In this document: piece after piece, positions 18,781-27,889 of the stretch | Position numbering within the stretch: position 1 is the first letter of the stretch | Layout: each line of letters opens with the position of its first letter | DNA from: Methyloceanibacter superfactus | Lineage (GTDB): Bacteria > Pseudomonadota > Alphaproteobacteria > Rhizobiales > Methyloligellaceae | Direction: 5' to 3' | NCBI RefSeq assembly: GCF_001723305.1 | Contig: NZ_LPWF01000028.1 | Coordinates: 62,001-126,000, forward strand | Length of the DNA stretch: 64,000 bases | The notes under the pieces: model-generated | Seen by the model: only the letters and a program-made list of their open reading frames with translations | What the model was told of the DNA's origin: nothing | Databases searched by the model: none | Translations under genes and position numbers: made by a program

Positions 18781-19332
18781 TCAGCCTTTCCGGCCAACCC
18801 CAAGCGATATTGTGAGCAGACCGCACGGCTCGGCATGCGGATTGTGCCAGGCATGGCGCGGGCCGTGCTGCACGATGACGTCGCCTGCCGCGAGGGCGAT
18901 CTCGGTCCCACCGTCGAGTGCGAGCACGCAGGCGCCACATGTCACATAGATGAGGTCGATGCTGTCGGTCTGGTGCATGCCGGGATGGGCGGGATCCATC
19001 TTGCCGATCAGCCCAGGCAGCACCTTCTCGGTTTCGGCCAGCGCCTGTTTCATGTCGAGGCCGGGTTGAGGCAGCTTGCCGTCGGGTGGCAGCACGATCA
19101 ACTCGAAGCGGAAGCCGCCATCGGGCGGAAACCAGGTGTGGAAGTCCGGCTCGGCACCGTCATTGGGCAGGCTCACCGGCGCGTCCGCGCCCCACAGGCT
19201 ATAGAACTCGGCGCCCGGCATGAGCGCGGTCTCGACCGGGGAGACGGCCGTGTCGCTCGCCAGCACCGATGCGCCGTCCGTCGCCTGTCCCGTCACCACG
19301 CGGCGAATCCGTGGTCTCTCGTTCATGCTCAT
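18781..19332 (-). CDS. Cupin domain protein
   Basis: Single cupin of 183 residues, cytoplasmic. Seen: N-terminal strands with VVTGQATDGASVLASDTAV, then the barrel: MHQTDSIDLIYVTCGACVLA (motif 1, with His and acidic ligands) and LAAGDVIVQHGPRHAWHNPH (motif 2, histidine). The first segment matches the group of cupins that begin with RRVVTG and act on small organic acids, but no reaction can be assigned. It lies between two SH3-domain genes and is read in the opposite direction. Confidence 0.85.
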   Translation of the reverse strand: MSMNERPRIRRVVTGQATDGASVLASDTAVSPVETALMPGAEFYSLWGADAPVSLPNDGAEPDFHTWFPPDGGFRFELIVLPPDGKLPQPGLDMKQALAETEKVLPGLIGKMDPAHPGMHQTDSIDLIYVTCGACVLALDGGTEIALAAGDVIVQHGPRHAWHNPHAEPCGLLTISLGVGRKG

Positions 19333-19474
19333 TCGGTGTCTCTCCAGTGTTCTCAGGGGGCGACATCACGGTGTTCTTGGCGTGCACAGGATAAGGCGGG
19401 TATGGCGCTTGGGGAACGAGTGGCCGGGCATCGGCGTTTTGTCTCTCGAAAGGGGGAAGAGACGGAGGATGATC

Positions 19475-20152
19475 ATGGCGAACACTCTCAGGATTGCGAC
19501 CCTTGCGTGTGCCGGTCTCACTGCCGGAGCGCTGGCCGCCGGCGGCTTGGTGATGTCCGACAGCGATTCCACGCGGACCGCCTCCGTGACCGTCGCCGTA
19601 GCGCTCCCGCATGCGGTGCCGAGCACGAATCCGGCCGTCGACCTCGCGCCGTCCCTGCCAAACACACCGCCGCTGCCGCAGCGGTCACCGAGTGTCGCGC
19701 CGATGAACATCGCCAACGCCAAGACAGACTCCCAGCCGAAGACGCTGGCCGAGGCCGCGGCAATCCAGGTTGCCGCCAAGCCGGCCGCCGTGCGGGCCGG
19801 TCCGTCCGCGGACGCTCCCCTGCTGTATGGCTTCCCCGCCGGACGCGAGTTGCGTGAGATCGGCCGCGACGGCGACTTCGTTCGGGTCGCCGACGTCGAG
19901 AGCGGCGCCCAAGGTTGGGTTGCGCGGAGCGCGCTCTCCTCGAGCATGTTGACCGCGTCGATCGCGCAGGAGAGCAAGCCGGTGAAGCGGGTGAAGCAGG
20001 CTTCGGTCGAGATCGATACGCCCAAGCCCGTGACCGGCATTCCCAGCAAGCAGTATCGTCCGATGATGCTCGGCGGCGGGTCCGACGAGCAGGCCCGCAG
20101 CAGCGGCAGCAAGACCAACTTCGCGGCTTTCCTGAATCGCGCGTTCCGCTAA
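19475..20152 (+). CDS. Exported SH3-domain protein
   Basis: Protein of 225 residues. Seen: a signal peptide or anchor (LRIATLACAGLTAGALAAGG), a Ser/Thr/Pro-rich linker, and one bacterial SH3 module at about 105-160 (AAVRAGPSADAPLLYGFPAG, VRVADVESGAQGWVARSAL); it ends FAAFLNRAFR. The domain and the NRA tail match the 17768-18765 gene, so the two are paralogues flanking a cupin gene. ATG 19475 follows GGAGGATG with good spacing; ATG 19469 is possible. Predicted periplasmic and cell-wall associated. The stop overlaps the convergent TfoX gene by 4 bases. Confidence 0.8.
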   Translation: MANTLRIATLACAGLTAGALAAGGLVMSDSDSTRTASVTVAVALPHAVPSTNPAVDLAPSLPNTPPLPQRSPSVAPMNIANAKTDSQPKTLAEAAAIQVAAKPAAVRAGPSADAPLLYGFPAGRELREIGRDGDFVRVADVESGAQGWVARSALSSSMLTASIAQESKPVKRVKQASVEIDTPKPVTGIPSKQYRPMMLGGGSDEQARSSGSKTNFAAFLNRAFR

Positions 20153-20535
20153 GCCCGGCGCGTCGCCGCGCGCTTGCGTGACGGCTTGATCTTGGCGGCT
20201 TTGGTCTTGCCGAGGCGGGCGATGCGGTGTGCCTCGGCCGCCCATTGGGCCAACTCGCCGGGCTCCTCCAAAAGTCGCGGGGGCACTTCCCAGTAGGACA
20301 TGGCGACCGGCGCCCTGCCGTCCGGCTCATAGGTGAAGGGGCCCATGCCCTCGGCGGCGAAGGCGCGGGACGATGTCTCGTCGGCCTTGAGGTAGAGGAC
20401 GTCGTCGGCGAGTAGCCCGAACATCACACCATCGGCATAGATGCCGGCCCCGCCAAACATGTTGCGGATGGTGACTGGCCCGAAGCCGGCCAGTTGGTCC
20501 GTGATGAAGTCCTTGAAGCCTTCGCTCGGCGCCAT
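20149..20535 (-). CDS. TfoX/Sxy N-terminal domain protein
   Basis: Protein of 128 residues with the TfoX N-terminal fold: FITDQLAGFGPVTIRNMFGG at the start, GIYADGVMFGLLADDVLYLK and YWEVPPRLLEEP, all hallmark positions; the C-terminus is a basic tail (KIKPSRKRAATRR). The TfoX C-terminal domain is absent, as usual in alphaproteobacteria, where a competence role is unproven. It is read in the same direction as the radical SAM gene upstream, with an 18-base gap. Confidence 0.88.
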   Translation of the reverse strand: MAPSEGFKDFITDQLAGFGPVTIRNMFGGAGIYADGVMFGLLADDVLYLKADETSSRAFAAEGMGPFTYEPDGRAPVAMSYWEVPPRLLEEPGELAQWAAEAHRIARLGKTKAAKIKPSRKRAATRRA

Positions 20536-20553
20536 GGCTTGGGGGGAACGGCG

Positions 20554-22455
20554 TTACGCCGGCGGCGATGCAGGTTCCGAGACGCGCTTGTCCTTGTCCG
20601 GACGGTCGGCCGCGCCGTGTTCGCCGGCGACATGACCGTTGCCGTTCGACTTGACCGCCAAGACAGGCTGGCCCGCGCCGTTGGCTTTCGGCTTCACGCC
20701 GGCGACGCGATGCTCGCGCTCCACCGCCACGCGGGCCGCTTCGTTCTGGTTGTAGAGACCCATATGCTCGGAGTCCTCGTCGGCCACGGCCGTGAGCGCC
20801 TGATCCATATGGTCCTTGGCTTTCGGGTCGGCTTCGATCTTCTTCACGATGCTCTTGAGATCGCGCCAGCTCTTGGCGAGCAGCGTGGCCTTGCGCGCGA
20901 TCTCGGCGGCGTATTTGGCGTAGAAGCTGATCGGGTTTTCGATCGGCAGCCCCGAGCGCCGGTCGGTGCGGTGCTTGATGCGGAAGATGCCCCATTGCAG
21001 GGGATGCAGGCCTTCCACCGGCACGGCGTTGGAGAACCAGAACAGCACGGGCATCAGCGAGCGGATGTTGATGCCGCAAGCGTAAGCGCGGCGCAGCACC
21101 GTCTCCATATGCTCCTTGGTGTAGAAGATGCCCCAAGCGGTGCGATACGCCTCCTGCCATTCTTCCTTCGACATCTTCGGGTGGCCGGTGACGACGTGCT
21201 CCAGCTCGTATTTGTTCATGTCGGGATCCATCCAGATCCCCTTTTTCGAGAGCACCTGGTGATCCTCGGAGCCGGGCAGCGGCGTCAGGATGAAGAACTC
21301 GAGCATATCGAGCGGCAGCTCTTGCTTGATGATCTCGAGGTCCTGCTTGATCGACTCCGGCGTATCGGCGGGGAAGCCGAGGATGTAGCCGGCAAAGGTC
21401 ATGATGCCGACGCGCTTCCACTCGAGGAGCATCTTTCGATACTCGGTGATCTTGTTCTGGCGCTTCTTGGCGGCGATCAGGTTCGCCGGGTTGATGTTCT
21501 CAAGCCCGATGAACACGCGGGTGACGCCGGCACGCTTCGATTTCTCGATGAAGTTCGGGATTTTGTGGCACAGCGTATCGACCTGGATCATGAAGCGGAT
21601 GTCGAGGCCGTCTTCCTCGCGCAGCTTGATGATGCGGTCGTAGATCGCCTCCCAATCCTTGTTGCGGGCGAAATTGTCGTCGGTGATGAAGAAGCGGTTC
21701 ACGCCCTGCTCGTAGTTCATGCGCAGGATGTGCTCGACGCTGTCGGGCGTGCGGTAGCGCGACTTGCGGCCTTGCACGTTGATGATGGTGCAGAACGAGC
21801 ATTGGAACGGGCAGCCGCGGCCGGCGTCGAAGCTCGTCACGTTGCCGACGGTGCGGTCCACGAAATCGTGCGGCAGGAAGGGCGGCGAGGGCACGGCGGC
21901 GAGGCACGGCAGGTGCTTCATATGGTTGTAGAGTGGCTGGAGCTCGCCGCGGGCGGCGTCGCGCAGCACGTCGTCCATATGCTCTTCCGCCTCGCCGGCG
22001 AAGATCGAGATGCCGAGGCTTTGCGCTTCCTTGATGTCGTCGGGGACCTCCGGAAGCATCGACAGGCAGCCGGAGACATGGAACCCGCCGATCATCACTT
22101 GCACGCCGGCTTTGCGGAACTCCCGCGAGATGTCGAGCGCGCGGGGAAATTCGTTGGACTGAACCCCGACGATGCCGACCAGGCCCAAGCCGCCATTGTC
22201 CTCGATGAGGCGGATGATGTCCTTCGTCTTGACCCGCTTGTTGGTCTCGTCGATGGCCGTCACGTCGATGGGCAGGTCGGGGCCGAGGATGTCGCGGTCG
22301 GCGGCGCCCTGCGCCAGGCCGAACACGGAGGCCAGCGAGTTCGACGGCATGGTCGAACGCATCCACTGCACCACATACCCGTCCTTGTCGTAGTGCGACG
22401 GCTTGATGAGGATGAATTGGAATCGCGGCTTTGCCGTCGGTGTTCTCTTGAGCAT
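20554..22455 (-). CDS. B12-binding domain radical SAM protein
   Basis: Radical SAM enzyme of 633 residues with an N-terminal cobalamin-binding domain. Seen: Rossmann-like domain at about 10-180 (GLVGIVGVQSNEFPRALDIS, VMIGGFHVSGCL), the radical SAM cluster motif CPFQCSFC at about 225-232, FITDDNFARNKDWEAIYDRI, VFIGLENINPANL, and the GYILGFPADTP region. The C-terminal 200 residues resemble those of hopanoid-cluster and other uncharacterised members, ending in a low-complexity basic tail. No substrate gene is adjacent. It is likely a methylase or rearrangement enzyme acting on an inert carbon centre. Confidence 0.9.
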   Translation of the reverse strand: MLKRTPTAKPRFQFILIKPSHYDKDGYVVQWMRSTMPSNSLASVFGLAQGAADRDILGPDLPIDVTAIDETNKRVKTKDIIRLIEDNGGLGLVGIVGVQSNEFPRALDISREFRKAGVQVMIGGFHVSGCLSMLPEVPDDIKEAQSLGISIFAGEAEEHMDDVLRDAARGELQPLYNHMKHLPCLAAVPSPPFLPHDFVDRTVGNVTSFDAGRGCPFQCSFCTIINVQGRKSRYRTPDSVEHILRMNYEQGVNRFFITDDNFARNKDWEAIYDRIIKLREEDGLDIRFMIQVDTLCHKIPNFIEKSKRAGVTRVFIGLENINPANLIAAKKRQNKITEYRKMLLEWKRVGIMTFAGYILGFPADTPESIKQDLEIIKQELPLDMLEFFILTPLPGSEDHQVLSKKGIWMDPDMNKYELEHVVTGHPKMSKEEWQEAYRTAWGIFYTKEHMETVLRRAYACGINIRSLMPVLFWFSNAVPVEGLHPLQWGIFRIKHRTDRRSGLPIENPISFYAKYAAEIARKATLLAKSWRDLKSIVKKIEADPKAKDHMDQALTAVADEDSEHMGLYNQNEAARVAVEREHRVAGVKPKANGAGQPVLAVKSNGNGHVAGEHGAADRPDKDKRVSEPASPPA

Positions 22456-22670
22456 CCCTCAATCCCGTGAAGAGGCGCTTCCCGCGCAGTGAAGCGGGTC
22501 TCGCGCTAGCGTGTCGCCTCTGAGTTGGACGCTCCGGCCCGTCGCGCCCAAATATCCCCTGTAGGTGCCAATCGGCGCCGACGCGGACAGTTTTTGCGCT
22601 GCACCAAAAGACCTTGGCTGACTCTACACAGAATCCGGCAGCGGTCCAACGGATTAGGGCCGGACCGGCC

Positions 22671-23051
22671 CTAGGAGGAGACCGGCTTGGCGGGGGGGCC
22701 TGGGACCGCGTCCTGGGCCTCGAAGGCGGCGATATCCTTGGCCAGGAAGTAGTTGAGCATGGTCCGGATGGTGGCGATCACCGCCAGCTTCCAGATATCC
22801 TCCCAGGTGGGGGCCACGGCGGTGCGCAGGATATCGGCGGCGAGGGCGAATTCCAGGGCCAGCAGGATCCAGGTGGCGAATTTCAGCCATATCTGGCGTC
22901 CGCGGAGCTCGGTGGCCTGACCGGTGAAAACGGCGCCGAGCACGCCCCACAGCGCCTGGGTTCCGCCGATGATCACGACAATGACGGCACCGATCTCGAT
23001 GACGAGCGCCACATAGCTGGCCAGGACGTTGAAGTGCTCTTCGAGTGGAAT
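22671..23051 (-). CDS. DUF1622 family membrane protein (start unclear)
   Basis: Small inner-membrane protein with three helices (about 15-40, 55-75 and 85-105 of the longer form). Seen: YVALVIEIGAVIVVIIGGTQ, WLKFATWILLALEFALAADI and IATIRTMLNYFLAKDI, the family core. The first canonical start is GTG 23012, which would cut the N-terminal helix; the frame continues upstream as LEEHFNVLASY, conserved in the family, to ATT 23051, preceded by AGGGGAGA. I therefore give 23051 (126 residues), with GTG 23012 as the conservative choice. Function unknown. Confidence 0.75.
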   Translation of the reverse strand: MPLEEHFNVLASYVALVIEIGAVIVVIIGGTQALWGVLGAVFTGQATELRGRQIWLKFATWILLALEFALAADILRTAVAPTWEDIWKLAVIATIRTMLNYFLAKDIAAFEAQDAVPGPPAKPVSS

Positions 23052-23117
23052 GGGCCCGTCTCCCCTGCAAGCCTCCGGGGATGGTAAGCCGATTCGGCCC
23101 TAGCCGGAATTGGGGGC

Positions 23118-23507
23118 CTAGAGTTCGCCGGTGAGGAACTGGCCGCGCCCGAGGCCGAAGGACCAGTCCTCGTCCGAATTCTCCACGATCGACACCACCA
23201 CGTCGGAGGGGGCGATGCCGCAAGATGTCTCCAGCTCCTCGCATAAGATGCGATAGAAGGCCTCTTTCTGCTCGCGCTTCCGGGGCCGCGACGTCACTTG
23301 CAGGAACACCACCTTGTCGGTGCGCGGGATGCCGAGGCCTGTATCCTCGACGATCATGTGCCCCGGCTTGTGCTCATGCACGATCTGATAGCGGTCGCGT
23401 ACCGGCACCTTGAAGGCTTCGAGCATGGCGCGGTGGGCCGCGTCGAGCAGCGTCTGCATCTCGTCGTCGGTGCGGCCTTCGATCAGGTCAAAGCGGAGGA
23501 GGGGCAT
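23118..23507 (-). CDS. Tautomerase family protein
   Basis: Protein of 129 residues of the tautomerase superfamily, with a proline directly after the start methionine (Pro-1, the catalytic base after Met removal). Seen: PLLRFDLIEGRTDDEMQTLL, RDRYQIVHEHKPGHMIVEDT, and FLQVTSRPRKREQKEAFYRI; the second beta-alpha-beta unit makes it a fused or long tautomerase. The substrate is unknown. It lies downstream of the acyl-CoA synthetase on the same strand, with a 36-base gap. Confidence 0.88.
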   Translation of the reverse strand: MPLLRFDLIEGRTDDEMQTLLDAAHRAMLEAFKVPVRDRYQIVHEHKPGHMIVEDTGLGIPRTDKVVFLQVTSRPRKREQKEAFYRILCEELETSCGIAPSDVVVSIVENSDEDWSFGLGRGQFLTGEL

Positions 23508-23543
23508 GTTGAGCCTCTAGCATGCTGAAGCGCCTCGGGCCGG

Positions 23544-25165
23544 TCACACGTCCCGGGCGATGTCGCGGAGCTTGAATTTCTGGATCTTGCCGGTCGAGGT
23601 CTTGGGCAGGTCGACGAAGACCACGTGGCGCGGGCATTTGAAGCGGGCGAGCTTCTCGCGGCACCAGGCGATGATCTCTCTTCCGTCACTTCCGCCTCGG
23701 CCGGAGCTCGACGAGGCGCACGGGGTCTCGCCCCATTTCGGATCGGGCTTGGCCACCACCGCGACGCCGGTCACGTCCGGGTGGCGATAGATGACATCCT
23801 CGACCTCAATGGAGGAGATGTTCTCGCCGCCCGAGATGATGATGTCCTTGGAGCGGTCCTTGAGCTGGATATAGCCGTCCGGATGCATGACGCCGAGATC
23901 GCCGGAATGGAACCAGCCGCCGGCGAAGGCCTCGCCGGTCGCCGTAGCGTTCTTGAGATAGCCCTTCATCACGATATTGCCGCGGAACATGACCTCGCCG
24001 ATGGTCTCGCCGTCGCGCGGCGTCTTCTCCATGGTGGCGGGGTCCATGACCGTCAAATCTTCGAGCGCGTGATAGCGCACGCCCTGGCGGATGCGCTTTT
24101 GCAGCCGCTCCTCGAAGGGCAGCTCGTCCCAGGCCGCGTGCCACTCGTTCAAGGTGGCGGGTCCGTATGTCTCGGTCAGCCCGTAGAGATGGGTCAGCTC
24201 GAGCCCGCCTCGTCCATCTTGGCGAGCACGGCGGCGGGCGGCGGCGCGGCCGCATGGTTGAAGGCCACGCGGTGGTCGAAGTCGCGCTTCTCCTCTGGCG
24301 TGGCGCCGAGCAGCGCCGCCATGACGAACGGCGCGCCTGATAGATGGGTCACCTTGTGGTCGGCGATGGCGTCGAACATCGGCTTGGCGCGCACCGCGCG
24401 CAGGCACACATGCGTGCCGGCGACGAGACTGATCGACCAGGGGAAGCACCAGCCGTTGCAGTGGAACATCGGCAGCGTCCACAGATAGACCGGGTGCTGG
24501 CCCATGCCGGTGGCGATGGTGTTGGCGTAGCACATGAGCGCCGCGCCGCGGTGATGATAGACGACGCCCTTGGGATTGCCGGTGGTGCCGCTCGTATAGT
24601 TGAGCGAAAGCGCGTTCCATTCGTCGTCCGGCATCTGCCAGGCGAATTCGGGATCGCCGTCGGCGATGAATTCCTCGTAGTCGAGATTGCTCAAGCGTTC
24701 GCCCTCTACGCCGCATTCTAGATCGCGATAGTCGATCACGAGCGGTTTCACCTCGGCGAGGTCGAGCGCCTCTTTCAACACGGAACCGTACTCGGTGTCG
24801 CCGATCACCACCTTGGTCTCGGCGTGGTCGAGCATGAAGGCGATGGCGCCCGCGTCGAGGCGCGTATTGATGGAGTGGAGCACGGCCCCCAACATGGGCA
24901 CGCCGTAATGGGCTTCGAGCATGGCGGGCGTGTTGGCGAGCATCACCGAGACGGTGTCGCCCGCGCCGATGCCGCGTCCTTGCAGCGCCGAAGCGAGTTG
25001 CCGGCTGCGCCGATAGAAGGTGGCGTAGTCGATGGTCGCGCCGCCATGGACGATTGCCGCATGGTCCGGATGCACGGCGGCGGCGCGCTCGAGAAATACG
25101 AGCGGCGTCAGCGGCTGGTAGTTCGCCGGATTTTTGTCGAGGCCAGTGTCGTAAGGGTTGGCCAT
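23544..25165 (-). CDS. Acyl-CoA synthetase, AMP-forming (four single-base losses)
   Basis: ANL-superfamily ligase that activates a fatty or short organic acid to its CoA thioester, cytoplasm. Seen: MANPYDTGLDKNPANYQPLT, the AMP-binding P-loop YTSGTTGNPKGVVYHH, adenine motif LYGLTETYGPA, hinge GGWFHSGDLGVMHPDGYI, ENISSIEVEDVIYRHP, and the C-terminal catalytic lysine in PKTSTGKIQK. Frame breaks: one lost base at 24202-24208 and three within 23676-23716; restored, the last reads CAFVELRPEAEVTEEEIIAW. Corrected length is 541 residues, usual for the group. Family resemblance is to methylmercaptopropionate/medium-chain-type ligases, but the substrate cannot be set. Confidence 0.9.
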
Positions 25166-25280
25166 GACCCTCCGCCATGGATGTGGGGTGCGCTTCCTCG
25201 CGGCACCCTAGCCAAGGCGGCTGCCTCTAATCAAACCTTCTTCCGCGTCTCCTGCCGATTTATCGGGCGGGAGGCGGAGA

Positions 25281-25370
25281 TCAGCTATGCGAATAGTACG
25301 CAAGAGCAGCGGCGAAGCCGGCGAAGGCGACCAGCACCAATGCGAGATAAAGAATGTCGACTTGGCTCAT
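25281..25370 (-). CDS. 29-residue single-helix membrane protein
   Basis: A very short ORF with a strong GGGGGAG Shine-Dalgarno six bases before its ATG. The product starts MSQVDILYLALVLVAFAGFA and ends AYYSHS: a polar leader, one membrane helix (about 6-25) and a short polar tail. The size and design resemble small structural subunits of membrane complexes, but I do not recognise a partner. The reading frame is conserved-looking (hydrophobic residues throughout) and ends at TGA. It is located upstream of the synthetase gene, same strand. Confidence 0.6.
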   Translation of the reverse strand: MSQVDILYLALVLVAFAGFAAALAYYSHS

Positions 25371-25575
25371 GACAGCTCCCCCTTGTTGAGCGGTTTAGGG
25401 GGGAAGGCTTGCACGCAGCCGCGACCTGCGGCCTTGATCGAGGTCAAAATCCCGGATGTGCTCCAGGCGCACCGCACGCGGCCCGCGCATCGGCGCGCGT
25501 CCGCGATACGCCTTAAGCCGTTGCGGTCGTTCGGTGATTTTTAGGCATAAGGGCCGCGAGCTGCCCCGGAGCGGA

Positions 25576-26371
25576 CTACTCCGAAGAGGATTCCTCGTGG
25601 GAGGCCTCGTCATCGGACGGCTCGTCGCGCTTCAGGTCCTTCAGCTTGGCGAAGACCGACTCGCGTCCGCGCATCCTCGACCACGTCGGGGGCGGCCATG
25701 GCATCGCGCGCTTCTTGCGCCAGGGCAGACGCCATCGGGGCCTCGGCCGCAGGCTGGGCGGCCGCAATGGTCTCCTCGGTCGGCAGCAGGGACTCAGGCA
25801 CCGGCGCCTCGTCGGGGATGCCGGCCTTCTTGCGTTCGCGCTCGAGCCGCGCCGCGGCCTTCTTCACGTCGGCGTCGAGGTCGATCTGCGAGCACAGTCC
25901 CAGCGTCACCGGGTCCTGGGCCACGAGATTGGGCGAGTTCCAATGGGACCGGTCGCGAATGGCGATGATGGTCGGCTTGGTGGTGCCGACCAGGCGCATG
26001 ATCTGGCTGTCCTTGAGCTCGGGGTGATTGCGCAGCAGCCAGAGGATGGCGTTGGGCCGGTCCTGGCGGCGCGACACCGGCGTATAGCGCGGCCCGCGCT
26101 TGGTCTTCACCTCGGGCACCTCGACCTTGGGCTCGAGCAGATGCAGGCGGTGCTTGGGATCTTCCTCGGCGATATGGATCTCGTCGCGCGAAAGCTGGCC
26201 GGAGGAGATCGGGTCCATGCCCTTGATGCCGTGGGCCACGTCGCCGTCGGCAATACCCTTCACCTCGAGCACGTGCAGGCCGCAAAACTCGGCGATCTGC
26301 TCGAAGGTCAGCGAGGTGTTGTCGACCAGCCAAACGGCGGTCGCCTTGGGCATCAATGGGGTGCGGGTCAT
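25576..26371 (-). CDS. trcR: DUF1013 family protein, cell-cycle regulator TrcR (one frameshift near the C-terminus)
   Basis: Alphaproteobacterial DUF1013 protein, named cell cycle transcriptional regulator TrcR in recent annotation. Seen: MPKATAVWLVDNTSLTFEQI, GLHVLEVKGIADGDVAHGIK (helix-turn-helix-like), PVSRRQDRPNAILWLLRNHP, IMRLVGTTKPTIIAIRDRSH, NLVAQDPVTLGLCSQIDLD. Near 25670-25675 the frame changes; the true tail is in the other frame (RESVFAKLKDLKRDEPSDDE and SSSE), ending at 25576. The start is ATG 26371 or 26353. The gene is followed, in the usual order, by an oxidoreductase (upstream) and DUF1192. Confidence 0.85.
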
Positions 26372-26510
26372 AAGCGTTTCAAGCCTCAAAGGGGTGGCGG
26401 CGCCTCTCTCGCCCCCTCCAGGCGAAAGAGCCAATCCGACAAAATGAAGGGAATAGCCTCCTATATAGGGGCTGATGGGCAGCTAAGCAATTGGTTCTCT
26501 GTGGGCGTTT

Positions 26511-27506
26511 TTACGCCGTCTTGAGCATGATCTTGCCGACATGGTCGGGCGCGTCGATGCGTCTGTGCGCGTCGGCCGCCTCGAGAAGCGGAAACGTGGA
26601 ATCGATCACCGGCTTGAACTTGCCGGCGGTGACCAGCGGCCAGACACGCTCCTCGATGGCTTGCGCCATGCGCGCCTTGGCCTCGGGCGTTTGGGCGCGC
26701 AAGGTCGAGCCGGTGAGGGTGAGCCGCCGCATCATCAGCCGCATCAGGTCGATCTCGACCTTGGATGTCTTGAGGAAGGCGATCTGCACGATGGTGCCTT
26801 CCAGCGCCGCGGCCTTGAGATTGCGCTCGATATAGTCGCCGCCGACCATGTCGAGGATGACGTCGCAGCCGTGCTTGCCGGTCACCTCGCGCACGACCTC
26901 GACGAAATCTTCTTGCGTGTAGTTGATGGCGCGGACGGCGCCCAGCGCCTCGCACGCTTTCGCCTTGTCGGCGCTGCCCACTGTGACGATCACCTTGGCG
27001 CCAAGTGCGGTGGCGAGCTGGATGGCGGTGGTGCCGATGCCGCTCGCGCCGCCATGCACCAGGAGCCAGTCTCCCGCCTGCAATCCGCCGCGCTCGAACA
27101 CATTGTGCCAGACGGTGAAGATCGTCTCCGGGAGTGCCGCGGCCTGCACCGCGTCGAGCCCATCGGGGGCGAGCAGGGTGGTGGCTTCCGGCGCCACGGC
27201 GAACTCGGCATAGCCACCGCCATTGACCAGGGCGCAGACGAAGTCGCCTTCCTTGAAGCGGGTGACGTCCTCGCCCACGGCCACGACGGCGCCGGCCACT
27301 TCGAGCCCGAGCAGGTCTGAGGCACCCTTGGGCGCCGGATAGAGTCCCTGGCGCTGGAGCACGTCGGGCCGGTTGATGCCGGCCGCCTCGACCACGATCA
27401 GCACCTCGTCGGCGGCGGGTAACGGTACGGGGCGCTCGCCGGGCACCAGCACCTCCGGTCCACCGCTCTCGCGTGCTTCGATGACAGTCATGGTCTGTGG
27501 CAGCAT
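26511..27506 (-). CDS. NAD(P)H-quinone oxidoreductase, zinc-less MDR family (PIG3-like)
   Basis: Medium-chain reductase of 331 residues. Seen: GroES-like domain (RPVPLPAADEVLIVVEAAGI, NRPDVLQRQGLYP), Rossmann site VHGGASGIGTTAIQLA, ILDMVGGDYIERNLKA and the FPLLEAADAHRRI tail typical of the PIG3/TP53I3 clade. The catalytic zinc ligands of alcohol dehydrogenases are absent. Probably a NADPH-dependent quinone or enal reductase. It is divergent from the DUF1192 gene; in Hyphomicrobiales this oxidoreductase, DUF1192 and TrcR commonly sit together. Confidence 0.9.
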   Translation of the reverse strand: MLPQTMTVIEARESGGPEVLVPGERPVPLPAADEVLIVVEAAGINRPDVLQRQGLYPAPKGASDLLGLEVAGAVVAVGEDVTRFKEGDFVCALVNGGGYAEFAVAPEATTLLAPDGLDAVQAAALPETIFTVWHNVFERGGLQAGDWLLVHGGASGIGTTAIQLATALGAKVIVTVGSADKAKACEALGAVRAINYTQEDFVEVVREVTGKHGCDVILDMVGGDYIERNLKAAALEGTIVQIAFLKTSKVEIDLMRLMMRRLTLTGSTLRAQTPEAKARMAQAIEERVWPLVTAGKFKPVIDSTFPLLEAADAHRRIDAPDHVGKIMLKTA

Positions 27507-27638
27507 GCGTCCCTCGGTCTTGAAAGCCGTCGTTCTGAGGCGCGCGGGCCGAAGGCGCGGCCACCTCAGGATGAGATGGGCTCCCTTTCGAGCACAATAT
27601 GGCGTGCGGTGCTATGATCAAGCTGAGGAACTGAGCCC

Positions 27639-27827
27639 ATGGACCTTAACGATCTCGAACCGAAGAAGGTTAAGAGCCACGAGCTCGGCCAGGATCTCAG
27701 CAAGCACTCGGTCGCCGAGCTTTCGGAGCTGATCGAAACGCTGAAGGCCGAGATCGACAGGGTGGAGCAGGTGCTCGCCACCAAGCAATCGTCGAAGAGC
27801 GCCGCGGAAGCCGCATTCAAGCGCTGA
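27639..27827 (+). CDS. DUF1192 family protein
   Basis: Small helical protein of 62 residues, cytoplasmic. Seen: DLEPKKVKSHELGQDLSKHS, then ELIETLKAEIDRVEQVLATK, the DUF1192 coiled-coil signature. GAGGAACTGAG precedes ATG 27639. Function unknown; conserved in alphaproteobacteria next to the quinone oxidoreductase and TrcR genes as here. Confidence 0.85.
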   Translation: MDLNDLEPKKVKSHELGQDLSKHSVAELSELIETLKAEIDRVEQVLATKQSSKSAAEAAFKR

Positions 27828-27889
27828 GAATCTTGCCGCGCGATTCATTTAGGTAAATCCCGGCTTAGTCTTAACTGCTTGTTAGGAGT

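Noticed and set aside
20494-22470. 658-residue plus-strand frame
   Set aside because: Antisense shadow of the radical SAM gene, which has complete family motifs; high GC produces long open antisense frames.
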